A stretch of 64,000 bases of DNA, taken from NCBI GenBank assembly GCA_023079485.1, contig CM041115.1, positions 30,866,826 to 30,930,825 on the forward strand, in the 5' to 3' direction. The notes beneath the pieces are model-generated. The model ran no database searches. It saw nothing but the letters and a program-made list of their open reading frames with translations, and was not told the DNA's origin. The stretch comes from Archilochus colubris (lineage: Eukaryota; Chordata; Aves; Apodiformes; Trochilidae). Positions 54,301-64,000 of the stretch are shown in pieces. The position numbers and the translations under genes were made by a program. How positions within the stretch are numbered: position 1 is the stretch's first letter; each line of letters starts with the position of its first letter.

Positions 54301-57300
54301 CCTACCTGCCAGCTTCCTTTGTATGTAAAGTACTTCACTACTGTAAACATTAACAAGGAAGAAATTGTTTTAGCTGTAAGTCTTTAATGTTCTGTTTCTT
54401 AACCTCCTAACTGAAGGTTCCCTTTTCTGGCAGCTTTGCCAGAGGAATAATTCTAACATCTATTTAGGTAGAGTAAGTTATTAGTCTCTGGCACCACATC
54501 TTCATTTTTCTTTCCCTCCCCTCCCCCTTCCCGTCCTCTCCCTCTTCCCTTTCCTTTCACCTTCTCCATCATACTTGAACTTCAGAAAACAGACAGACCA
54601 CTGAGTGGGATCACTCCTGGTTTGTGCTCCTTTTTTTCTCCTTGTTTGAGGTTCATTATTTCTCTTAACTTCTTGTCAGCATGAGCATCAGTAAGGAGAC
54701 AGACACCGCAGGAAGCAGGAGTCGTGCCGTAGGGATTATGCTCCAGAGGACGCTGCATGCTGTTTTCTGATATGATTAATCAAGTGAAATGCACAGAGCT
54801 TTGTAGTCTGAAGAAATTAATTTTGAAAGGGGACCTTTTGGTTACCACTGGGTTAGGAAGATGAAGATTTTCCCCTTCCCCCACAGGAAGAAATTTCAGC
54901 AATTAAAGGACAAAGGGGGAATACTTGTAAATAATAGTAAGGCTCAAATGTGGGAAAGGTAGGCAGGCTCGGCAGCCAGGCTTCATTTGTGTGCTGCAGA
55001 ACTGTCAGTGGAATTCAGCAGGGCTCTTGTAGACTGAGGCAAATGCAGGATTTAAGTGACCCTGGTACATTTTAATTTTAGTGGTCCAATTTAATTTTAG
55101 GTCAAGGAAAGCTCTATATTCTTCCAGCCTGGCTATTTTAATTGTATTATGAAAATATCTCTGCAAGTCTCTACATTATGACCAAGCTTTACTGTAAAAT
55201 ATGTCATCCATTTAGTGGTTTGTTTTTTTTTTTAAAGGGAGAAATATGGAAATGAACAACTCTTGCTTCTTTAACTCTCTCAAGTACAAAACCATTTTTA
55301 TTTTAAATTTGTAAAGAGGAGTCTTTCTCTCACATGGGACCCTCTATGTCAAGCCAGGCACCAAAGCACATTTAAAGAAATAAACCTGTCCAAATGTCTT
55401 CTAGAGAGCTTAACAGGAGGCCATGTGAGTGCCATGTCTTACATTATAAAATACTGTAAGAAGAATACTGAGGAAAAAGAAAAAAAATCTTCTGGTCTGA
55501 GGGGAAATGCATTTATATATGCACTGACAGGCGTAGAAAGGGCCAATAAGAAAATACAAAATTTTAATAGTTTTTAGTAAGTATTTGCAATATGTATTTT
55601 ATCAGGACTGTGCAAATATAAACCATTTCCTTTGCTACCTGCAAATAAATTGTCTGGTTTTATTTTTAATAGCTAAGGGTAGGCAGTGCAGGAAATTTTA
55701 AAAAATTACATGAATCCTAATGCATAAAAATATTTTCATTGCTGTATTAATTTAGGAACTGTGCTGGAAAAAAGAGGAAATACTGGGAAGATTCAGGTAG
55801 TGCTTGTATGATTGTCTCTAACATGCCTAAAACTTTTTTCATCCCTGTTCCTTAAGAGATCACTTGGCTTGCTCTATTCTCTTTGTTTGTTTGTGTTTGT
55901 TTTTTTTTAATTTTTGTTTGCTTATTAATAGGAGACTAGGAACTATTAATACTAATAATAGATATATTGGGTGTAAACCATCAATGCAGATAGCTCTTCA
56001 GTGAACTTTTGCATTAGTTGGACCAAGTTGCTCATGGTTTTATAGTGTTTTTTAAAAGGTCTGTCTCTGTTCAGTGATTAATGTGGAACAGTTGGTTCTT
56101 TCTTGCCTTTGTCTCTTAAAGTTCTCATAGGTAAAAAAAGGGACAGTAAATCACAGCAAGTGACAATAAATCAGAGTGCAAAGTTCTTTGTCAGATTTAT
56201 GCACCTACTCCCAGACTTCTTGTTCAAAGATGATGTTGGCTCTCAGGGCAAAGATGACGTCTCAGCTGCCTTTGAAGTGAGGCAGCTGTCAGTACACCAG
56301 TAAGTGAGAAATCTCAGTTGGGAACAGGTTATGGTCCAGCAAGACAGACTGAAAAACTGCTCAGTCTGCTTCCTACATAGGAAACTGCGTTACTGAATGC
56401 AGTCTTCACTGACTTTTTTTTTTTTCTTTTTTTCTGTGAGAGAGGTCATCCGATGTTTGTGTATAGATGTGAGCATGAAACTGTATCCACGAAACCAATG
56501 GAGACATCTGTATGCTTGGGTCTAGCAGAGCTTGGTTCTGGTCTTCAGCAGCTATTGGAATCAGCTAACAGTACACACAAAAAGAACACAACTTTGCTGC
56601 CAGTATTGTTTGTTTCAAGTGCAAATCACAAATATCTCTGAAACAAACAGTAGGGCGATGGTGTAAATCAAGTAATATATCAAGATTATTTAAATCAGGC
56701 ATAAGCAATGTTGTGGATGGCTTCAGTTTTGCAGAATTATCATGCCTGGAATATTGCATTTTAGTTGATAAGTCAGCTCCTTTACTAGTGGAGATCAAAA
56801 GTATTCCACTGTAATCAGTAGAAGGATCACAGATTTCACCAACTCGTGATGTCAACTTGAACAGCTCCTGCTAAGGAGATAGTTTGGCCCTTTCCACTCA
56901 TAAGACGAAGACTGAGCTCTCTGGGGGCATCCTAACATGTGGAGACCAATTATTTGCTCTCATTTTAACTCTGCAGGATACCAAAAACTAAAATAACACA
57001 ACACACTACGGCTTCAAGGCATGTAAAATAACACATGTGCAGTACTGTATACACACAGTGAAGAACATGTTTCAGGAGAAAGGCAGCACTTTAGTATTTG
57101 ACATTGGTAAATAAACATTGTGGTAACTTTGACCAAGAAAGACTGTAATTTTTCCATTCATGTGTGATGAATATTATTCTTCTATGCCACTGTTTCAGTA
57201 ACACTGCACCACATATGATATTTAAGGACAACCAGCCAACAAAGCGTATTTTAAGTGAGATGAGAGAAGGACAGTATGGAAGTGTAATTAGCCAAGCTTG

Positions 57301-60300
57301 TAAATGAGCTGTGTGCTTTATGTGTGATGACTATTTCTAGGACCCAAGATTAACAGCTCAGGACTCCACATGCTGGAGGACTTGGAGTCAAAACTGCTGT
57401 CTCCTAGGATTGCTTCCTGTTGCTGTGAGGATGGCTTGGTCAGGTGGATTGCACAAAGCTGACAGGAGACTTCTCTGCCCCACCTCCATCTGGGCATGAG
57501 GAAAGTTTGAGGTCCAGGTTGAGGTCTCAGAGAGATTTGCCAAGACCTAGGCAAGCCAGCAGTTCAGATGTATCAATAACCTGCATCAGCATCTGTGGGC
57601 TGGTACTGGGTTATTGGACACGGGATGGATAACCAGAGATCCCAACCTCCAGGAAATGCCTGTGTTGCCACATCACACTAATAGGCACAAAACTGGGTTG
57701 GAGCAACTAAACAAGCTGCTTTCACCCCTTTGATGTGCAGAATATTAACTTCCCACGGTTTGTGAAGTGGTCACCCACATCTCCCAAGCCCCCTACTCAC
57801 TTGTGGAAGGTCTGGCAGTGAGGCAGTGTGACTGCTGGCAGCTTCAGTGCCTGCGGAAGAAAGATTTGGAGCTCCAACTTCGAATGCCCAGCACTGTTGT
57901 TCAGAAGGGCCTTGCTTTCATACTTGATTGAAGCCAACCAGCTTGCATTATTCAGAGAAAATTTTTATTGAAAAAAATCTTTGCTGACTGAACAGGTTTG
58001 ACTGTGTTCTGCTAGCTCTAGTAACACTGCTATGTGGAAAGCAATCAGCTCGGGACTTTTAGTATGTGGAGCTGCAGCTTTGCTTCAAAAGTGGGCAGGA
58101 TTGTATTAGTGTCTGCTGAAACTATTCCTGCCAAAACAAACAACAGGAGAGATTTCTTTTCCATGTACCAGAGTCTTACTTCAGCAGTTGCCAGGGAACA
58201 CGTTTTACTTTTCTTTTCTTGTCTTCTCTTCTGCCTGTGACACACAAATAAAGAAGGTGCTGCAGTCAGGTAAATATAAGTCAGCATGCTGTTACTGGAG
58301 GACTACCTGACCAGCTGTGGGCTGCAATCATTTAAGCAGTTTTCTCTGAATGTTCATGAAGGGCTTTGCTCTTTCGTTTCAGCACTTTTATAAGTGCACA
58401 GGGCTGGAGCCGGCATTTTTCTGTGGTAAGCTCACAAAATTGGATTCCCCATGGACTTGCAAACCTTGGCCACATTAGTATTTTACATGAGCCACTCTGC
58501 AGAATTGATTCTTCTGGTGTTTATTTTTCTTGATTTGAAATAATTCTTATTTCCCTCAGAGGAAACCTTGCTGGTTAATGACTGCTAGCTGTAACATGCA
58601 AGCAGCTATCCTCATGTCTTCTCCCATGGCTCTGTCTCACCTCATCCATCAGCCCCAGACATGAGGTCAGAGGTTGCCATGAAGTGGGGGAAAAATCATG
58701 TTTTTGAGAAATCTAATTGTTTTGCTTAAAAACTTTGTCCTGAGGTTAGCGATTCAGGCCTCCTTGGCTCTGGTGGTCTTCTCTCCTGTATGAACTGAGA
58801 CCCAAAATTTCCCAGTGGTGAGGTAATAGCTGTGGGCATGCTGATACTGAAAGCATGTGCTACCATACTGACTGATCACCATTAGATGCTCTGTGCAGCT
58901 GTGCCACTGCATTCATCCTTATATCTTTGGATGTGTTTCTGTGTATCTCTCTGTGTGTGTGTAGTTGCAAGTATCTGTGAAAATGAAATGAGAAACCTGG
59001 ATCCAGATCCAGTCAGTCACAGCTGCATGAGTGTACCACTACAAAGCTGCACACAGAGCCTGGATCCAAGCCCAGGAAGAAGCATAGAGGAGTAGGTTCT
59101 TTGCCCCACTAAGATGCAGAAGTTGTTGGGAGTGGCAGCAGGCTAACAGTAGATTTCAGAGTTATAGATGGATGAGAGAGACTTTTTTCATAAATTGAAG
59201 TAAGAGTTTGGAGATTCACATACAGCTTCCAGTGGCAGTAGGCAACATTTAGAATGTAATAAAAAAGGACAAGTGACATTTGCATTTTAGTGTTGTGGAG
59301 CAAAGCATTTTGATTAAATTTAACTAGAACTGATCTACTATGCTGGTTTGAGTAGGCTAGCTAGCCTTCTCAACTTCTGTGTTACCATCAGCCACAGAAA
59401 GTGTAAAATACCACGAGTGTACATCATATTATGCAGTTTCATATATCAGTCATTCCTAAAAATGTCGTCATCCATGCAGTTTGATAACTGCAGCAAGGAT
59501 TTATGCCATGCTCTCTAATTTTCCCCAGATCCTTTACCTATCAGCAATAAGAAATTCCCTGAGTTGCTATTAAATGATAAATAATACCTCAAAGTGCTCC
59601 ACTGAGTTGCAGACTTGAAGTACCATTCTCATTTGACTATGAAATCTGTAGCTGAAGCTTACTTATGAGCCCACTGGCCCTATGTTTCAAGGAATTTACT
59701 TTCATGAAAAGCTCCCAGTCTTTGTAGGAGATGGAGCTCAGAGAGAGTATTTCACAGTCAAGCAAAACATTTGTAATTTCAGGTTATCGTGAATGCCAGT
59801 GAGAAACCTTTGCCTGAGCAGCCATAGCTCTTAAAGTAGTGAATGGTTACTACTCTTTGATTGGATTTGCCAGTGGTGATCTTGGTGACTGTCCTATATT
59901 ACCTGAGAATATACACTTACCCTCTGTGAAACGTAAGGGAAACATTAGGGACTCCTGTGTTCTCTCCAAGTTTTCAGTAAGATTTAGCATCCATTGACTA
60001 GGTGGAAAAAGACATATGTGATGCCTGATGGAATAAGGAAATCCTGCTGTGATCTGATATTATTTAATCAGCTGTGAAAATTAGTCCTTCATTCCCACTT
60101 CTGCCTTCTCTCTTTTTTTTCCATGTGGCATAGTAATTTTTCTTTCTCAGTTTTTTTTATCATCCAGCTAGAAATCCTATTAAGATGCTCATGTCCAAGA
60201 TAGGTATTTATATTTTATATTGTCTATTTTCACCTGGATGTTGGAAGACAATCTGAATCAAACTGGACATTGACATCTAAACATCAGCTAAATGTCATAC

Positions 60301-63300
60301 ATTCAACCTTCTGTAGTCTGCTCACATCAAGAGCTTATTTCCTGTGTCATAAGGCATGCTGCTTTTAAAAGAAAGAAATTCCTTCAGGATATGAGTTGAA
60401 ATAACAATGCTTTGTTTTTGCAATGACCCACACTACATCGTTAATTACTTCTTTAATATGGCTTCTTCTTAGAAGTTTGAAGAAGTTCTGTTGCTGGAAG
60501 TATAATGATTGCTTGAGGACAGTGCAAGGGTATTGCCACAGATCTTTGACACCTGATCATCCCAGGAAATGATCCAAGTGTTGAAAATCTTTGTGGAGCA
60601 ATGGCTTTTGCAAAACTTGGCCATGTGTTTCAGCCTTGTTGGCAAGCGCAGCCTTATCTGAAGCTATGTCTCTTGTAGAAGAGTGGAAGGAGACAAGAGA
60701 AAAGAGAATGTGGGCTTTATATGAGCTATGGTATTTAAACTTAAGTTGTAACTTAGTAAAAGCTTGCCTGTAAGTTTGCAAACATACAATTAAGCCGTTT
60801 ACTGTTATCTAAATCCTTTTTCCTGCCTTATAATTTTATGGTGAAAAACATTACTGTTGTTTTTGGACTTTCATAATAACTCTAGTAGCCACAGAGAGAA
60901 CCAAATGTTGTTTGTTTATTCATTTGTGAAATAAATTATGCCCTTCTGCAAACTTCACTGTGTAATTTGCACTGGCTCTGCAGTTTACAAGAATGCACAT
61001 ACTGGTTTAAGTATTCCTCTCTCCCTGGAATTGCAAAAGTACCAGAATTGCCATGCAAGTGGCTATGATTTTAGTGCAACAGTTGCAGCTCATTATGTCT
61101 CCCAAGGTCAGAAGTAATTTGTCACAACAGAATCCTCTGTTTGAATCTGCGCTCTCTGCCTGTAATGAATAAAACATGGCTGTCAATTAAAAGGGATAGA
61201 GTTACAGTAATGCTCTTTGAGTACTGTTGAGTGTGATTCAATAAAATTATGGATTGCCTCCCATTTATCACTCTTGGTTCATTTAGCTTAACAACTGCAG
61301 TAGTCAGTTTTTGGTCATATTGGTTGCCCACCCAAAGCAGACAACCTTTGAAACATACCCCTTAACATTTTCGTTTGGTTTCTGTGCATTTGCATGCCTG
61401 TTTTATATGTATTTTCCCGGTTGCACAGTATAGACACCATTCAGCAGCACAGCCACAGCTGCCACTGGACATCTTCGTTGTTTCTGCTTACATTTTTATT
61501 TGCCTCAGCCTCACCCAGCTGAAAAATGCAGTCTGTGCCTCCAAATGATAGTGTTTGGAAATCTGGCCAGTACTCTCTACAGGGTCAGGCAAAACTTGAA
61601 GCTGACTCTGAAAACTTGCTACATTATCAGTTCATATCAGATGAAAACAACCTGGTTTTGCCCTAATTAATTGTTATATGTACTGCTGGTGAGATTTAAG
61701 AAGATACATGTGACTTGATCAAACCAGTATCATCTCAGTTGAACATGAAGAGGGGAAATCTCACTTGAAACAAAATGGTGTTAAGACCAGTGAAGCATTT
61801 ACCTCACAATAGGTAGATTTCTGCCTCATTTAATGTCAAGGTGCAATGCGGTGATGGTGTCCCCTTCCAGATCCTGGTCCCTATGGGACCCCCAGCTAAT
61901 GTTGGGAGTAAGGCTGCACAGGAGAAAAGGCCCTATCTATCCCTCACACTCCTGGTCCCTCACAAACTCATCTGGACAAGTGCGGTGGAAGTGTTAAAAT
62001 TTAAATCCTGCACCAGGAGCCATGGATTATGGGGCAAACCTGACCTAAGGAGCAGGTGCCTCAAATATGACCATCAGTTTTGCTTTCTTCCTTCGTTATT
62101 CCTCATGCTCAGCTGCATGTGGGTGCTTCTGGGACTCCAACTTCTGGGCTTCTGAATGGATTACTGTGTCCTGGAAAAACCTCTGCAGGGAACTAAAGCC
62201 TCTGCTAAAAATCTCCTTCCCTAAGGGTTTGGCTTGCGGTGGAAGGCTGTGTAGGATGGACACTATGGGTTTTATGAAAAAGTAAAAACCAAGTGAAAAG
62301 TAAAGGCATGAATTCTTGTTTATATTTGCATGTGTGTAGGAAAGAGAAAGGATCAATGTTGATATCTCTCATTTGAAGTACTGGCATGTCCTGGATTCAG
62401 TGATGCTCAGCAGTATCTTCCCATTGACCTGAAGCACTAATGCCAGCTCTCTAGCCCAGCTCTCAAGTCTTTTTTGTGTTTTCATCACCACTTCACAAAA
62501 AACCTATTCAGTAAACACTGGCCCTGGAACAGGCAGACAGTGTAGGGAGTGTATGGGCAGTCCGATTTTCAGAGTGCACAGCTGGTGGCTGCATCAGATG
62601 GGAAAAGAAAGCTGAAAGAGAGTGGCAAAATGGTTTCTCAGAAAACAAACAGGACTTTCTGGTGTTTTGCCTCCTGCCCTTGTTTAGGTTACACTTAATG
62701 CTAGTGAAAGTGCTGACATGACTCTAGGAGGGCTTGTTTCCAGTTGTGCCTGTGCTGATTGACAAGATTGAAGCACGTCAGCTCAGCTTTATCATGTCCT
62801 TCAACAGTGTCTGTAATGAGGCAGGGAAGAACATGGCAGGAATTCAGGGAGCAGAGGTTTCTATCTCTGCTCTTTGATCCTTGGTTGGCAATACCAGAGA
62901 AAAATTAAAAGCTAAATAAACAGAAAGCACTTTTAAGGTGTTTATGTATATATGCTCCTTCTATCTGCGGGTACTATGGATCTGCAGGAGGTACTTAACA
63001 CGTTAAAAAGAAAACTTATTGCAGCAAATGTAGAGGGGAGTGTTTGTAACATGCTTCATTTTCCATGAAAACAAAGTGTAAGCAGGCAAAACCATTGCTG
63101 ACAGGATTAAAGACATACTGGTAGCAGCGCCTGAGTTGTTTTGAAATGCCTGGGGAGTCAGACGTATAAAATGAAATATGTCCTCCCAGGTCATCTTCTC
63201 CTTAGGACTACTTCTTTGCAGAAGTATTGTGCTTGGGACACCCAGCCAGTCAGCCTGTGGCATTTCTGCTCTCTCTTTTTCTTCTAGGTACTGATGCCTG

Positions 63301-63809
63301 CTGTGGTTCCCTTTTTAAAAATTTATTTCTGAGGACTGTGTACACTCCTATAGAGGAGCAGGCCATCTCTGAAAACAAAAGTGTGTGGTATTTGTTCTTG
63401 AGGGTTACAGACATAATTTTCTGCATCATATCTGTGGGTGGCATCACTATTTGCATATGTTCTTTGTCACTTTTTTGTATATTTAATTATCCATCTTTCC
63501 TTTGTGGATTTCTGGTATAAAACAAAAATCGTGCAAGGATTTCACAATTCTGATTTGTTACATACTAGAAAAGTTTTGTTACAGGACCTAGAGTTCCCTA
63601 TTTTGCATCTTTTTTCTTTTTTATGTACAGTTTTTTAAATTTTTTAGTGTGAAAACCTCTGAAACAAATTTCAAAGAAAACCATCTATGTTGCAGCTAAT
63701 TTTGCCCCACACACTGTATATGTGTGACCATTGATAAAGGTATTTATCACTTGTTTTAAAGAAATTTGCTTCAGAATTCAAGGAGAGGTAGGGAAACTAA
63801 TAATTCTTC
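51376..63809. other. long host stretch without recognised genes
   Basis: About 12.4 kb of AT-rich sequence. The longest frames (about 100-117 codons) have no motif that I recognise. A pyrimidine tract lies at 54501-54567 and a T-rich TTTG patch at about 55880-55920. Probably intergenic or intronic. Confidence 0.5.
54501..54567. repeat. polypyrimidine tract
   Basis: About 67 bp of almost pure C/T (CCCTCCCCTCCCCCTTCCC core) with very few purines. Able to form triplex-type DNA. Confidence 0.75.
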
Positions 63810-64000
63810 TGTAGATGAAGAGAACGTTGGAGACCACCTGTGGAACCTTATGATGAACAAATCCATGTGACGTGATGGGATTCCCTCACAGCTCCTGAAA
63901 GAACTGGCAGATGATGCTGCAACATCACAGTCCATCATATTTGAAGTCATGGCAGTCTGGTGAAGTTCCTGATAACTGGAAAAAGGGAAACAGAACCCCC
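63810..64000 (+). mobile_element. CR1 LINE fragment (start of RT domain), runs off the window
   Basis: The + strand frame reads NVGDHLWNLMMNKSM, a stop, RDGIPSQLLKELADDAATSQ and SIIFE. It matches the CR1 segment DHLxxLxxHKSMGPDGxHPxxLRELADxxAxPLSIIFE. After a frameshift, a GEVPxDWKKGN-like sequence follows (AAGTTCCTGATAACTGGAAA). The left limit is a 5' truncation, and the right limit is the window edge. Confidence 0.8.

Noticed and set aside
1..64000. CRISPR arrays, tRNA or rRNA genes, bacterial operons
   Set aside because: No regularly spaced direct repeats and no cloverleaf or rRNA-like sequence were seen. The window is vertebrate.

Overview
The window looks like an avian, probably passerine, chromosome segment. 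Three things suggest this: 5'-truncated CR1 LINEs, one of which keeps the ATTCTGTG-type 3' end; several endogenous retroviruses (ERVs) and LTRs of the kinds common in birds; and no visible SINEs. Everything is eukaryotic and mostly non-coding. I recognise no complete host protein-coding gene, and no tRNA, rRNA or CRISPR array. All family names are from sequence memory without a search.

Region 1 (about 68-7887) is a degraded betaretrovirus-like (class II, ERVK-like) provirus on the + strand, ERV-A. It has two LTRs, a possible 6-bp target duplication (AATACC), a gag matrix fragment, reverse transcriptase (RT) pieces with a YMDD box, an RNase H/integrase remnant and an envelope remnant. A 100-N assembly gap (2137-2236) lies inside it. 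The 550 bp before the gap recur, apparently without a mismatch, at 3962-4511. Between gap and second copy lie 1.7 kb that do not look retroviral and hold one plausible host exon on the - strand.

Region 2 (7894-15598) is host DNA with a CR1 fragment (about 11974-12605) and a solo LTR (13944-14776, 5-bp duplication GATTT).

Region 3 (15599-28280) is a nested pair. An older minus-strand provirus (ERV-B; gag, protease, RT, RNase H and integrase remnants) was split between its RT/connection and RNase H segments by a younger plus-strand provirus (ERV-C, 17459-25041). GTTTG flanks ERV-C on both sides as a target duplication. ERV-C has gag, protease, RT, RNase H and integrase remnants, no full env, and LTRs whose U3 starts differ.

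Region 4 (28281-64000) is host DNA with few recognisable features: a CR1 3' end (37640-38462), a CpG-rich promoter-like island with a YY1-type ATGGCGGC site and a possible first exon (38740-39310), an LTR related to the solo LTR (45617-46246), an internal CR1 fragment on the - strand (about 50600-51375) and a CR1 ORF2 fragment running off the right edge. The rest is AT-rich, intron-like or intergenic sequence.

No working gene set can be assembled here. Every retroviral reading frame carries stops, frameshifts or lost catalytic residues. The most unusual features are the precise nested insertion, the duplicated block beside the gap, and the possible CpG-island gene start.
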